A program made the position numbers and the translations under genes. The notes under the pieces are model-generated. The model worked only from the letters and a program-made list of their open reading frames with translations, made no database searches and had not been told where the DNA came from. Below, in pieces: positions 1-11,396 of a stretch of DNA of 64,000 nt; the first letter of the stretch is position 1; every line of letters starts with the position of its first letter. The stretch is from positions 1,773,501-1,837,500 of the forward strand of contig NC_085092.1 in the NCBI RefSeq assembly GCF_963422355.1, given 5' to 3'. The stretch comes from Corticium candelabrum (Eukaryota > Porifera > Homoscleromorpha > Homosclerophorida > Plakinidae).

Positions 1-25
1 AGGTACAGAGCTAGGCTACTATCCC

Positions 26-230
26 ATGTTCTTTTGTAACAGTCTGGATTTGTGGCTAATGTCACATTTACTAAGTAATATCATATTGTGTCTCAGTACT
101 GTAGTATGGAATTCTCATACATTCCCTAGCTGTCAAACTTTGGACTGCTATCTACCGTTTCTGAGCGTTGCGCACGCCTACTGGAGCGTGGCACAGCGCC
201 ACACTGCCACGTTGTAGCGAGAACCCTGGT
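26..230 (+). repeat. hAT-like dispersed repeat, copy 1
   Basis: This stretch is an inverted copy, diverged but aligning along its length, of 14637-14810. The inner end reads GCGAGAACCCTG; the reverse complement begins CAGGGTTCTCGC, the usual start of hAT terminal inverted repeats. Only one end is visible, so it is probably a fragment or a solo end. The ORF crossing it is not conserved as protein. Confidence 0.6.
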
Positions 231-430
231 ATTGGTCGTGAGGTTAGGTTGAATAAGCCACATTTAGTGTAGATAGTTTATTTTCCAGAACTGATTAGAG
301 CACAGGGAAGGGAAGTATTGTGGCTATTTTTCTAGCAATGGCTGTATTGTTGCCGAGCATAGCGAGGCTTCTAATCCAGGTGGCACAACAGAAAGGGGCA
401 TGGTCCTATATGGCAATCCATCTAAGTCTT

Positions 431-501
<71 letters not shown>
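431..501. repeat. (GT)n microsatellite
   Basis: About 70 bp of nearly pure GT dinucleotide. All ORFs across it are poly-Val/Cys artefacts. From here to about 1250 I see no gene or recognisable element. Confidence 0.95.
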
Positions 502-503
<2 letters not shown>

Positions 504-1250
504 ACGAACCTCAAGTTTCTCCACCCCACGACCACGTTTCATTATAAGACCTACTTCAAAAAGTCATCTTCGTGTCCGACTACGTATCAGTCTGGAACGA
601 TTCTTGCAAGTGACCAAATGGCGACGAAAAAGCCTTGCAAAGATCCGTTGCTCCATCCTTTTGTATTGTAGCTAGGGATTGTGTGTACTTGACAACCAAG
701 AAACACCTTCAGGAGCTGAATGCCACCTACAATCAAACTATTCACATGTCCTGTACTTTATTAGAAGTTTGCATGTTTACGGTAATTTCTATGACAGGGT
801 TTCAACAAATACGTGTACTGTCTAGCTAGGGCGCAGCGTTTCAGTAGACGGTCAGAAAACTCCATTGCGATGGGTTACTTACCAATGCAAGGTGCCTACG
901 TATACTGTAAAACTAGTAATAACCTGGATTGTTGAATAATATCGTAACTGCAATAAGAAATGGCTAGTTGGTCAAGGCTATAGGACTGTCAAGATCTTCC
1001 TATATAGGATGCCAGTGTTTCCCCAGATCTTTTATCAGGACGGACACCCATTTGGATTTTGAGGGTGTGGTCCTAACGTATTTACCAACAATGTGAGAAA
1101 ATTTCTGGATCTCAGTACTTTACGTGAGTATGAACATTGTGTCTATTTGTATGTGTACAGAACGCTCATGAAGAGATGGAAAGAACGTTAAATAGAAATA
1201 GGTAAGTAGGTGTACGCGCATATATATATACGGGATACCTGCAATGGTGG

Positions 1251-1793
1251 CGTCCTTTTGTTAGGCTCCGTTTTGTGACGGTCTTCTCTGTTTCAGAGTG
1301 CCTTTGGTCGTTCCATTTTGGCTTCGTTTGTTGGTTTCCAGTACATTGACAGGAATTCAGGTGCGTTTTACGTGTGACTTGCGGTTTGTCCAGACTGCAC
1401 ATTTCAACGGTCGCCGCCATTTGAATTTTTACCTCGAGTTGATCGTTTTCCTGCCGTTCTCCCATCTCATACTCCTTCATTATCTTCGTCTGTTGGTTTC
1501 CTGGCATCAATATCCGTGAATTTCGCGTTTTCCGTCGAATTCTACTTGCTTTTCACCAGATCTGTACTATCTGCATTGTGACGTCACAATCACCCCACCA
1601 AGCCATCGACGATCGCGAGCGTTTGACTTTGGATTCTTTCTTTGCGCTCAACGTTTGGTTTCTGTCGTCACGTTTGACATTGGATTCTTTCTTTGAGCTC
1701 AACGTTTGGTTTTTGTCGTCACCCAAGACTTGCTGCTGCTGTTGCATTCAACATTTTCTTTCGTTGGCCTCTGTGCACAGTTTGAGGTGAATC
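1251..1793 (+). promoter_or_regulatory. Putative 5' UTR/promoter of the retroelement, with a 51-bp tandem repeat
   Basis: This T- and C-rich leader lies directly before the 1097-codon ORF. It contains two near-identical tandem units at 1621-1671 and 1672-1722, each with GGATTCTTTCTTTG and CTCAACGTTTGGTTT. Tandem 5' UTR repeats often act as internal promoters in non-LTR elements; that role here is inference. The true 5' end of the element was not located. Confidence 0.45.
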
Positions 1794-4700
1794 ATGTCTG
1801 AGTCTGGTTCTGGTTGCGTAGAGAGTGATACCGAAGAAGATGATCCCCCTGACGGTAGGCGTTCTACTCAAAGTCCTAATTCATGTTGTCCTTTATGTTC
1901 TCTGGTGACAAGAGACACAGTTTCGCTGTTTCAACACATAAATGCAAACCACATTTGCTACAGAAATTTCCCGGATGTTCAGTTCTTAGAATTCCACAAC
2001 CGTCGCTTATGTTCAGAATGTGGCTTTGCTTATGGTAATCGTTTCTCATTTTGCCGACGTTCTCTAGGTCCTGGTCGTGGTAGATGTCGTGGTTTGATGA
2101 CCCATCCAAGTGCATCATCCTGGTTGAGTCAGTGTGAATCCACAGCTGTTAACGGTGATATTGGAATTCAGAATTCACCGGAGGTAGCTCCAACATCAGC
2201 TTCAAGGATTACTTCTTCATCAGTGCCTGTATCCTCATCTTCTAATTTGGTGCTCGAGGGTATTAAAGCAGCTTCTATGATGTCCTATCCAGCTGTTGGT
2301 GACATGGAATTGTCTGTTTTCAATTCACTGATGAACGAAATTGTCACCACACCTGTTCAGACAGTTACTCATGTCCCAAAATCAGTTAGACCACTTCTAA
2401 GTGTGGTTTTAGCTAAAGAATTACGGTGTGCTTGTGAGGGTGGCCTGTGGGGCTTTGCTCGCCTCTTCATGCTGGCCAAAGCTACCCTTCGCTGTCCTCC
2501 TCGTGGTGGGAGAAAGAAAAGGTACGTTGTAAAGGAAATTTTGTATTCTCGCCTTCAACGTTGGTTGGATGGAGATATTCTATCACTGTGGCTGGATGTC
2601 AAGGCTGAAACTAACCCTTGCCATGTTTCATTGAATTCCTCAAATACCGCTACCACAAATACTCGAAGATCATTGAGATTGGCTTCAGAAGGTCGATACA
2701 GTGATGCACTTCAGGCTTTGGGTTCACGAGGTTGTGCCTCTCATGACAGCAGTGAAGCTTTAGAAGAGTTGGCAAATCGACATCCAGTTCACGATCTTCC
2801 TGCTTGGCTAGAGGAAGTCCCACCTTCACTAGTTGTGGACTCTCAGGAGGTTATTTCTGCATTGGAAGCATTTCCCAATGGCTCAAGTCCCGGTTATTCT
2901 CATCTTCGAGCACAACACTTAATTGATGCTATACGAGGTTGCAATGTTCCAGAAGCGCAGTCCTGTTTAGAAAACCTAACACGATTGATGTGTCTCTTGT
3001 TGTCTGGAAAACTTGATCGCAACATTTCTCCCTTCCTGTCTGGTGCCCCTTTGACTGCTCTCCAAAAGAAGGCTGGCGGCATTCGGCCCATTGCTGTTGG
3101 GGAAGTGTTGCGTCGTTTGGCTAGCCGTCTTTGCTGTTCTGCTATAAAACCTCGCTTACCGGACGTCTTCTTACCATATGGTCAGGTAGGTGTTGGAATA
3201 CGAGGAGGTTTAGAGGCAAGTGTTCATTCTCTAAGGTCATACATTGAAGAGAACAGTGCTAGACATGACCTGTGCTGTTTCAAACTGGACATGAAGAATG
3301 CGTTCAATGAATGCCATCGCAATTCATTCCTGAAGAGACTTGGCAGTGAATTTCCTGAATTGGTAGCTTGGGTACAGTGGTGCTATCACTGTGCTGCTGA
3401 GTTGCGCTTTGGCTATCATCACCTTACATCTACAGCAGGAGTCCAACAAGGCGATCCATTGGGACCACTGCTGTTCTCCTTAGTCGTCCTAGAACTAATG
3501 GATGAAGTTGGAGAAGTGCCTGGCTTAGACCTAAATTTGTGGTACCTTGACGATGGTACTTTTGCTGGCACACGGAAATCTGTCTCAAAGTTAATAAACT
3601 TCATCATAGAGAAAGGTCCTTCCCTGGGCCTTCATGTCAATTTATCAAAGTGTGAAGTGTTTTGGCCTTCAGGAGATCGAACACATCCAGAATTTCCACC
3701 AGAAGTACACCGGTTGTCAGATGGAATGGAATTGCTTGGTTCTCCTGTGTTTGGTTCATCTGATTTCTTCACTAATTGTTTCAAGAAGCGAGTCGATCAA
3801 GTAGCAAATACCCAATCTCATCTCTCTGATCTTGAAAATCCACAAGTGGAACTTCAGTTGTTGAGAAGTTGCCTGTCCATATGTAAAATCAACCATTTGC
3901 TACGATCTGTGAGACCTGGGGTTGCTACGAGCACATTGTCTATTTTCGATGAAGGGTTACGCCGATCTCTCGGCCGGATCACAAGATCTTCAATTTCTGA
4001 CTTTGCATGGTCACAAGCAGTATTGCCAATTGGAAAAGGAGGTATGGGTATCCGGGAGGCCTTATCTACTTCACCTTCCGCTTTTCTTGGCAGCTGTAAC
4101 TCAAATCGAAAGTTAGTTAATTGCCTACTGAAACGTAACCATCCTTCTCTTCTAAATTTGATCAAACCCTTGCCTGGAGAAGACGAAGCACGAGGAATCG
4201 TACATAACCTACTTTCAAGAAAGGATTCACCTTCATTAGATTTGGTGACAGCTACACAACATCAGATTCAAATTCAACTAGATGACATTTCATTTTCCAA
4301 CCTACTCAATTCAGTGAGTCTCAGAGATAGGGCTCGCTTGAAGACATTATCATCTCCTCATACTGGTGCATGGTTGCGGGCAACTCCAAACCGTAACTTA
4401 GGCCTCACCATGTCACCCCATGAGTTTGTTGTAGCAGCAAGATACTGGTTGGGTCTACCTGTGTTTCCGTTCCCACCAAACAGCATCAGATGTATATGTG
4501 GTCATCCACTTGACCCATATGGAGATCATCTTGTTGGGTGTGGTCATGGTCCACATCGTCTGAATCGACATAATGCTTTATGTGAGTCTATTTGGCAATC
4601 ACTCCTCATTGATTCCAAACAAGTTGTGAAAGAACAGAGAAGCTCGGGTCAATCCAAATGCCGCCCAGGTGATGTCTTCCATCCGAATTTCTTGAATGGA

Positions 4701-5087
4701 CGGCCTGGATATTTTGACATCACTGTAAGAAACACGTTGCAACCATCTTACATTGCTCGAGTTGCTGAAACATCAGGAGTTGTTGCAGAAGCAGCAGAAA
4801 TGGGCAAGGATGATCGTCACCATGCAAGAGTATCTTTGACTGGTGGTACATTTTATCCGTTGGTAGTTGAAACACTTGGCCTTTGGTCACCAGACAGTCT
4901 AGAGACTTTGAAGTCTATATCCTCAAAAGTATGTGCTGTGTTAGCTGTTCCCTTCTGGAAGGCTTTAAAGAATTTGCTAGAGCAGCTTTCTGTTAGATTA
5001 TGGATTTATAACGCTAGAATGATATCTAGCCGCATACTTGCGGAAGTAGCTGAAGTCCTTAGTTGGGACTTCCCTGTATGTGAGTAG
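1794..5087 (+). CDS. Non-LTR retrotransposon ORF: zinc finger, reverse transcriptase, REL endonuclease
   Basis: An uninterrupted 1097-residue ORF. The N-terminus has an acidic start and then a C2H2 finger (C32, C35, H48, H53) and a second Cys cluster (C73, C76, C87). RT motifs follow in order: [11 protein letters not shown] near residue 496, [14 protein letters not shown] near 548, and the catalytic YLDD near 584. The C-terminal part carries a CCHC knuckle (RCICG...GDHLVGC, near 900) and then RPGDVFHP...FDITV near 956, a PD-(D/E)XK-type restriction-like endonuclease. This order (ZF-RT-CCHC-REL in a single ORF) is that of the R2/R4/CRE/NeSL group, which nicks target DNA and primes reverse transcription from it. 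The stop is followed within 30 bp by a 14-A run and then a (TA)n tract. No internal stops or frameshifts are present, so it may be recently active. Which clade it belongs to is not settled, and no rDNA target is seen. Confidence 0.93.
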   Translation: MSESGSGCVESDTEEDDPPDGRRSTQSPNSCCPLCSLVTRDTVSLFQHINANHICYRNFPDVQFLEFHNRRLCSECGFAYGNRFSFCRRSLGPGRGRCRGLMTHPSASSWLSQCESTAVNGDIGIQNSPEVAPTSASRITSSSVPVSSSSNLVLEGIKAASMMSYPAVGDMELSVFNSLMNEIVTTPVQTVTHVPKSVRPLLSVVLAKELRCACEGGLWGFARLFMLAKATLRCPPRGGRKKRYVVKEILYSRLQRWLDGDILSLWLDVKAETNPCHVSLNSSNTATTNTRRSLRLASEGRYSDALQALGSRGCASHDSSEALEELANRHPVHDLPAWLEEVPPSLVVDSQEVISALEAFPNGSSPGYSHLRAQHLIDAIRGCNVPEAQSCLENLTRLMCLLLSGKLDRNISPFLSGAPLTALQKKAGGIRPIAVGEVLRRLASRLCCSAIKPRLPDVFLPYGQVGVGIRGGLEASVHSLRSYIEENSARHDLCCFKLDMKNAFNECHRNSFLKRLGSEFPELVAWVQWCYHCAAELRFGYHHLTSTAGVQQGDPLGPLLFSLVVLELMDEVGEVPGLDLNLWYLDDGTFAGTRKSVSKLINFIIEKGPSLGLHVNLSKCEVFWPSGDRTHPEFPPEVHRLSDGMELLGSPVFGSSDFFTNCFKKRVDQVANTQSHLSDLENPQVELQLLRSCLSICKINHLLRSVRPGVATSTLSIFDEGLRRSLGRITRSSISDFAWSQAVLPIGKGGMGIREALSTSPSAFLGSCNSNRKLVNCLLKRNHPSLLNLIKPLPGEDEARGIVHNLLSRKDSPSLDLVTATQHQIQIQLDDISFSNLLNSVSLRDRARLKTLSSPHTGAWLRATPNRNLGLTMSPHEFVVAARYWLGLPVFPFPPNSIRCICGHPLDPYGDHLVGCGHGPHRLNRHNALCESIWQSLLIDSKQVVKEQRSSGQSKCRPGDVFHPNFLNGRPGYFDITVRNTLQPSYIARVAETSGVVAEAAEMGKDDRHHARVSLTGGTFYPLVVETLGLWSPDSLETLKSISSKVCAVLAVPFWKALKNLLEQLSVRLWIYNARMISSRILAEVAEVLSWDFPVCE

Positions 5088-5150
5088 GTGTGTAAGAAAT
5101 AAATAAATATATATATAAAAAAAAAAAAAATATATATATATATGTATGTA

Positions 5151-5245
<95 letters not shown>

Positions 5246-5284
5246 ATATGTATATGTGTATATATATACACATATACGTATATA

Positions 5285-5354
<70 letters not shown>
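5088..5354. repeat. Retroelement poly(A) tail and long (TA)n microsatellite
   Basis: AATAAATAAA and a run of 14 A at about 5118-5131 lie just after the retroelement stop, followed by about 220 bp of TA/TATG. The A-run marks the likely 3' end of the retrotransposon; the TA tract could be its expanded tail or an AT-rich target. From 5355 to 5890 no gene or element is recognised apart from a 40-bp segment (5354-5395) that recurs inverted at 13596-13640. Confidence 0.85.
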
Positions 5355-5355
<1 letters not shown>

Positions 5356-5894
5356 CTTGCATGCACTGATAGCACTTGATGTGCAAGGGTGTAGCATGGC
5401 ATGGGCTAGACCAAGGTATAGCCCCATCATTTGTAGGCATGGTTTTAAAATTTGTGAACTCTTGATACGTTATGCTTGAAAATGCATTTTCGTTAAATTT
5501 TGGAATACCTAGGCTTCACGTGTTTGTCACACGTCCATGTAATATGAATTTGAATATAGTGAATTGTAATGTAAGTTAAAATTATTGATCAATTAACATA
5601 GTATATGGACTAGATATTGGCTGGCTAAACATAAGTGCATGGTCAACCTAGCTACTGATAGCAAGTATTATGCAAAGTTGCATGTACTGGTTTGCCTCGA
5701 TCGTCTTATTATTCTTTTGTAGCAGACGTGCATACAGTAGTCAGTCTTATAGGACAGAGTAGACATGTTTTAACTAGGCATTTGCACACGTGCAAGAATG
5801 TAGCTAACAGACTAGTATGTACACTGTGGGTCTGGGTATGCATGTATGGATATATGTAGTGTGTCGATACGTACAAACACAGTAGCAGATCCAG

Positions 5895-6638
5895 GGTGGT
5901 GCCTGGGGTGCCTTTATATAGGAGAGCTGTCTGTCTATGTGTCTGTCTGTTTGTATGCATGGCCACCCATATCTCCGCCGTCCCACGTCCGTTCTCTGCT
6001 GAATTTGGCCCGCAAACGCCAAAAGTGAAGCTGTCATCTTCCAGACTTCTCTCGCGATGACGCGATCTCCTGCCGATGGAACCTGCCTCCGCTCGTACGT
6101 GAATATCTCCGGAATGCATGTCGGATCCCCACCAAATTTATACTGCTTGTTCCTGACATTGGACAGTCTGCACTGAACATGTTGTTTATTGCGAGCGACG
6201 TCTAAACGGGCAAGATATTTTGCGTATATCCGGGTCTTGAAAAGAACGCCTGCCCTTTTGTTTGGCGTGTAGGTGAATCGAATTTCTACCACGTTCATTA
6301 GACCTGTTCTCCACAAAACCAGCAATGTCTTTGAAGTGACGACACTGAACGGGACAGTCGAAATGGCGATAGTCAAATGAGTCATGACTTGGTATATTTA
6401 TGGGGAACGGATTGTCCGGGTGAGTACGTAACTGCTTGTGACTTCATTTTTCCTGACTGGATTCGTGTCGAACAGATACCGAGGTTTGATACATCTTTTT
6501 CCCACAACAGCAGCAACATCTTTGAAGTAATGCGACGTCCAACAGGACTATCGAAATGGCTTTAACGGGATATTAACTAACAATCAATAATCTCAGAATG
6601 GGAACAGGGCTGTCAAAATGGCTTCAACGGGATATTAA
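5895..6638 (+). mobile_element. Helitron-like repeat family, copy A, 5' part
   Basis: It begins with a TTTATATAGGAGAGCTGTCTG head and a TCTG microsatellite, then a body that aligns over several hundred bp with the reverse complement of about 61613-60860. A short unit (CAATGTCTTTGAAGTGACG and a downstream AACGGGATATT) is repeated inside. The head followed by a simple repeat resembles Helitron 5' ends. It is interrupted at a TTAA by the Kolobok-type element and appears to resume at about 8996-9440. The 193-codon minus-strand ORF over it shows no recognisable domain. Confidence 0.55.
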
Positions 6639-6886
6639 AGAGTAACTGCAATGGAAAAATCAAAAATTCATGTATATTGGAAATTGATAGTTCTAGTTGC
6701 ATACATGACAGGAATAATAGTTTTAGATTTTTGAGTTAAGTCTTTGCTGAGATATAGCAGGTCAAAGTTGCTTCCGATTCTTCAAGTTCCAGTAACTCGT
6801 TATAACGTGGGTGGTGTAGTGGACATCACAAAGGGGAGACCTCCACGCTAGCGTGTATTGTAAACAAAGGAATCTGTGGCGAAACA

Positions 6887-7297
6887 ATGGTTTGGTGTTG
6901 TGTGGCTGCAGGATGCACCAATTCGCATAAGTCATACACAATCGTCTTTCGATTTCCGAAGATCCCCAAGAAAGAGTGGGAATCGCAAGTAAGGAGGACA
7001 ATTGCAGAGACGTTTGTTGTCTAGGCGACTACTACTGAGCGACTACTGAGTACGATGCATCCTACTGAGTGGACAGGAGTCTGTAGTAGCCACTTTTAGT
7101 CTGATTGCTTTGAGATACATACAGCCAGGTCTATTCAAGGACTTGGTCTGGGTTGTAGAAGAGCGATATTGAGGCCACCATTTTCCATCTACCTGCCTCC
7201 ACAATTCAAGGTTGCAGCACTCTGGAACCTTCGCAGAAGAACAGGAGAGCCGTATTTGAGAAGCGGGAAGGTAAGGAAGACTCTTGTACAGGACTAA
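6887..7297 (+). pseudogene. THAP zinc-finger domain of a transposase, broken by two TAG codons
   Basis: One frame from ATG 6887 reads MVWCCVAAGC, then VFRFPKIPKKEW, then CSSHF...SDCFE, and a basic RPPFSIYLPP segment. This is the C2CH THAP signature: CxxxxC, an FRFP box, CxxH and DCFE. The frame is continuous except for TAG at codon 46 (7022-7024) and codon 71 (7097-7099). THAP domains bind transposon ends and also occur in host regulators, but the position between the TIRs marks this as the N-terminal DNA-binding part of a Kolobok transposase. No catalytic domain follows. Both breaks are amber codons, which is probably chance. Confidence 0.75.
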
Positions 7298-8130
7298 AAG
7301 TACTGCAAATGGCTAGGAGAGGTCAGACTCTTGATGAATATATACAGACTGGCGTCTCTAGGTGCTTGATCATCATGTGTAGTGAATGCAGTCGTATGCA
7401 TTACAGTATACTGTGCAGTGAAGTCAAACCTTGTGTCAACATGAAATCAACATACGAACTTCAACTCTTTTTGTTCTCTTTCTCATAGCGCTATAGTTTT
7501 GCATGAACTCACTAGTAGTGTGCCGCTATTGTCGCTAGTATTTGACATTATTATCACGTCATTATTTGAGACAACTTCAAATACATTTTGACAGCACACG
7601 CACTCCACACAAGTATGTATCCATCATCTCACAACGACTGCAGCTGCACCTGTGATGGTTGTTTACTTACCTGGATGTGCATCGATTACGTTTGCTACTC
7701 CTAACTTCTACTTGTGATGGTGACAGGCTATCAGGTAGCCTGCCCTTTTCCTCGTCTGCTTTCAAGACAGCAGCGATCTCAAAGCTTCAGAGACACTGTG
7801 ACTGAGCTCGAACCTGTGTGGTCTAATCACTCTAATGGCTCCCAGCAAATCTTCTTCATCCTGCAATTCATGCGATGATGGAAAGTTATCATCACATAAA
7901 AACCTCCATAGGGCTCTTCAGAAAAATAACTGTTGCTGCCATCACCTCTACCCTAGCAGCGTTGCCTTTAATATGAAGATGTAGTCATTTCTACAGACTG
8001 CTGACTTTACACAGACACACACGTGTCTCCCCTATGTGACGTCACACTACACCACGCTCGTTATAACGCGTCACAGGAACATGAGGAACCGGAAGCAACT
8101 TTGACCCGCCATATCTCAGTGAAGACTTAA

Positions 8131-8897
8131 AAGGAACATTTCGGCCACATGCGCTAGTAAATTGCACCCAGCATACACTTTTGACTGTTGGTTACCAACA
8201 ATCAAATTGAAACATTTGATGCATTTGCAGAACGAGATATGCTTACGTACGCTTTTAACTGATTAAATGATATAGTCTATCGGACACGTTTGTAACTTTT
8301 TCGATCGGGCTCCAACTTCTCAAATATCTACTGTAGATTGCAGTTTGCAAAGCGTGCTGTTTGGTTCAGTAGCTGAAACACTTATGCACAACTTAAGCAT
8401 GGTTCACAATATTGACGCCGACGTCGACAATAGAAATGAATCCTATTCCAGCATCGACGTTGAGGCAGTTTCTTTGAAGTTTGACGCTCAAGTGAGTGTC
8501 GGCGTCATATTGTGAACCAGGCTTTACTCATACTTATCAAGCGGGTGACGCTTTTCAATGCTGAAGAGGTTTTCTTGCCATCACGTGTAACATCACGTGA
8601 CATCGACAGCAGTTGGTGAAGCGTGGTGGATGCTGAAACAGATCCGGACGCCAGTACCGCTCGCCTCTTTATCCTTTTAGTTGTGTTCATGTGCGACAGA
8701 CCACGTATGAACAGCTGTTTTTACACACACCGAAGGGGGCCCTGTCGTAAAAACTGGACTCAACTGTAACTTCGCGTTGCAGTTAATTCGCGTTCTTGTC
8801 ACTTCCATCAGCGCATGCAGCCATTGCTTTTTGCCTTAATGTACGTTAGCGCACGTTTCTGAAACGTTGCGTTAACGTAAATTTCCGAAATGTCTCT
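8131..8897 (+). mobile_element. TTAA-type MITE, copy 1, nested in the Kolobok TIR
   Basis: Its ends are AAGGAACATTTCGG and CCGAAATGTCTCT, with TTAA on both sides (8127-8130, 8898-8901). The intact 5' TIR of the host element carries a single TTAA at the matching place (GAGTTAAGTC), so the empty site is directly visible. The body aligns with 33701-34279. It carries a further 128-bp insertion at 8396-8523. There is no coding capacity. Kolobok or piggyBac would both give TTAA; the AAGG/AGAG start resembles that of its host element. Confidence 0.85.
8396..8523 (+). mobile_element. 128-bp MITE with TTA duplication (Harbinger-like), third nesting level
   Basis: The inverted ends are AGCATGGTTCACAATAT and ATATTGTGAACCAGGCT. 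They are flanked by TTA at 8393-8395 and 8524-8526. The sister MITE at 33701-34279 lacks the insert and has one TTA there. A 3-bp TWA duplication is typical of PIF/Harbinger. A related end (CCTGGTTCACAATATGACG) is seen at 46287. Confidence 0.8.
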
Positions 8898-9446
8898 TTA
8901 AAAATCTAAAACTACTTTTTCCTGTCATGTATGCAACTAGAACTATCAATTTCCAACATAAAAGAATTTTTTGATTTTTGCGTTGCAGTTACCTTTTAAC
9001 TAACAATCAATAATCCAATCAACGGGATTTTTGAAAAGGAGCACTCAGTTACAGATACACTTTATGATAAATTAGAACGGGATACTCATGCAACAACAAT
9101 AAATTTGTATACATTGGGATACTCGATTCTTGCTAATTTCTCGGAACAGGATATCATTGAACGGGATATAAGTCTGAATGAAATTCTTCATGAGAATTCT
9201 GTCCGGCTGCTAATTAATTTTTCAGAACTGCATAAAAATGCATGTGAACAAGATATACATAAAAATGATAAATTGTTAGAACGAGATACTCATCCAACAA
9301 CATAAAATTCCATACTACGTTATTAGAACTCTGTCTGTGGCTGCTAATTCTGTGAATGAGATAGACTTCATGAATGCATACAACGATAAATTAATAGTCT
9401 AATCTGCCTGTGCAGAGAACGGGATGGTGAGCTAGTAGTATATACA

Positions 9447-10530
9447 AGGTTCTGGTAAGGACCTTGTTGTGCTGGACAGAAAATGAGAACAAACCATCAG
9501 TCCTATGGAACTCATCGAAACGATGTGACAGAAAGTTTTTCTTGACATTCTTACTCTCGTTTGTAACCAGTTGCTCCTAGACCTGTTAGCCCAGTATCAG
9601 TGGCCTAAAATCTTAATGTCTTAAAACGTACCTAAAGTCTACAATGGGCCAAGAAAGACTCAATAAATTGACATGCACTTCAACTATAGAAGTGACGTTG
9701 ATTGTGATGCAAACTTGGATTTGTTTGTTAAAGGAGCATTTCGGAGATATGCGCTTAGGCTGCTGGCGCTGCCTTTGATCGCTAATCGAAAATCCATACT
9801 AACCAAGTTGGGCATCTGGGCGCTATCTCAGAGCAAACCCAACAGATGTATGTTAAGCATATTTCATATCTTTAAAACTGACGTTTCAAGAATTTCATCC
9901 GTCAAGTGGAACCTTTTTTGCACATTGTCAGATCATGTGAGCCTAACTGATGCAATCAGGTTCTCGGAAATGGCCTTTCTATTGTTTCCATTGCTCCAAG
10001 CTTGGTGGAAACTGTCGTGCTACCTTTAGGCCGTCTAGAGACTGACGTTGTTTTCTTGCGATTTTATTTCTGTCCAGCAACATTTGAGAGAATTAGTGTT
10101 TTGTGAGATTCTTTGGCGTTGAAGTCAATGGACGCTGTTGTTGATTGTGTTCGAACAGTTTAGAAGGCACTTATCTGTACACAGAAACACTTGACAACTC
10201 AGAATGTCTTTCCTGAACATACTGGACGTAATTATTGTATGTTTCATGTTTCTCATGAGTACACATATAATATGCCTGTAACCACGATGCTGTGTGGTAG
10301 ATATTAAAATTCATCTGCTAATGACCATTAATGCATATGGTATTCACCAACTTTTAGTGAAGCTTCTCTAAATTGTCCAAGCATTTTAGTTTGCACCACC
10401 GTCTTTCCAGTCTGGATCTGCCACTGCTTGATTTAACATATCAGTTTTTTTGTTAATGAAAAGCCATTAAGAAGTATTGTGTGCCCTAGCACGTGAAGTC
10501 TAGGCCCCCATTTCTAGAGGTCATGCTACG
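9447..10530 (+). repeat. Dispersed repeat, plus copy
   Basis: Two blocks, 9447-9635 and 10150-10530, align in order with the reverse complement of 46890-46690 and 46690-46370. The copy at 46 kb lacks the roughly 500 bp between the blocks, so either this copy gained an insertion or the other lost sequence. The end of the family reads ...GGTCATGCTACGCCCCTG. No RT or transposase is recognisable. The 118-codon ORF at 9673 sits in the extra segment and has no recognisable domain. From 10531 to 11000 nothing is recognised. Confidence 0.6.
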
Positions 10531-11008
10531 CCCCTGTGATGTGGTTGGGTATTTTTGGTTTTGTTGACTTGCATTATTTTGTCACTGATTTCTCAGTCAA
10601 TGTAATCTCATCAGAAGTCTAAGAAGATGCCAACCTCTCACTTCTTAATTGATGACCTCATTAGTATTGGTCAGTTGTGTCTGGGCAGCTGTGTTTTAAT
10701 TACCTGAGGCTTGGAAGTGACTAGGCATAGCAATGCCCATGCAGACCAATGCACCAAGTGACCAACGACCAATGCACTAAGCGACCAAAGACACGCACTA
10801 GGGTTAGATTGGTATCGCTGGTATTTTTGTTACATTGTGTCTGAAATTGGTGATGATACAGAACACTGGTCACATTTGCTTTTGTTTACTTTTGTGGACA
10901 GCCATATGCAAACGAAGAGTTTATTTGTTGCACAGTATGATAAATGAATGATAGTAAGTTTGAATTTGATGACCTATTTGTAAGGTAATTGAAGTGCATC
11001 AAAAGACA

Positions 11009-11009
<1 letters not shown>

Positions 11010-11081
<72 letters not shown>

Positions 11082-11244
11082 GTATGTATATATGTATGTA
11101 TGTATGTCTGTATGTATGCAGTGTGCGAAATAGTCTTTGACTGACCACTGGACATCATGTCCTGTCAATTTAAAATTTGCCGGACATTAAAAACATCTGG
11201 TCGGACATTCCAATTCTGGCAAACACTACTTATCACTTACACTT

Positions 11245-11286
<42 letters not shown>
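11010..11286. repeat. (TA)n and (GTAT)n microsatellites
   Basis: TA repeats at about 11010-11069 run into GTAT repeats to about 11116, with a second TA tract at about 11250-11286. The small ORFs here are Tyr/Ile repeat artefacts. Confidence 0.9.
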
Positions 11287-11288
<2 letters not shown>

Positions 11289-11396
11289 ATTTATTTTCTC
11301 TATTCTACTATAGTTTTTCAACCCCAACCCCAACACAGCTATCTCAAATTAACCCAAAAATATCTTCCCTGCTGTCAAATGCTAGTCTCTCTAAAA

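Larger units (their letters stand above)
6639..8995 (+). mobile_element. Kolobok-type DNA transposon (THAP domain, TTAA target site)
   Basis: Long inverted repeats of about 200 bp bound the element: 6639-6840 against 8010-8126 plus 8901-8995, starting AGAGTAACTGCAA and AAGGTAACTGCAA. TTAA flanks both ends (6635-6638 and 8996-8999). A neighbouring repeat unit at about 6565-6590 and the copy near 60735 show the same sequence with a single TTAA, which is the unoccupied site. A THAP zinc-finger reading frame lies inside. TTAA duplications plus a THAP transposase are the hallmarks of the Kolobok superfamily. The remaining transposase is missing or decayed, so it is non-autonomous. A second TTAA element is inserted in its right inverted repeat. 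Confidence 0.8.

Noticed and set aside
5006..5440. Minus and plus ORFs of 70-144 codons across the (TA)n tract
   Set aside because: They encode Tyr/Ile repeats from the microsatellite and read antisense to the retroelement end.
5804..6385. 193-codon minus ORF
   Set aside because: It lies on a dispersed repeat whose other copy (60.9-61.6 kb) does not keep the frame, and it has no recognisable domain.
6639..8995. P-element
   Set aside because: The THAP domain would allow it, but P elements make 8-bp duplications, and here the flanks are TTAA with an empty TTAA site visible.
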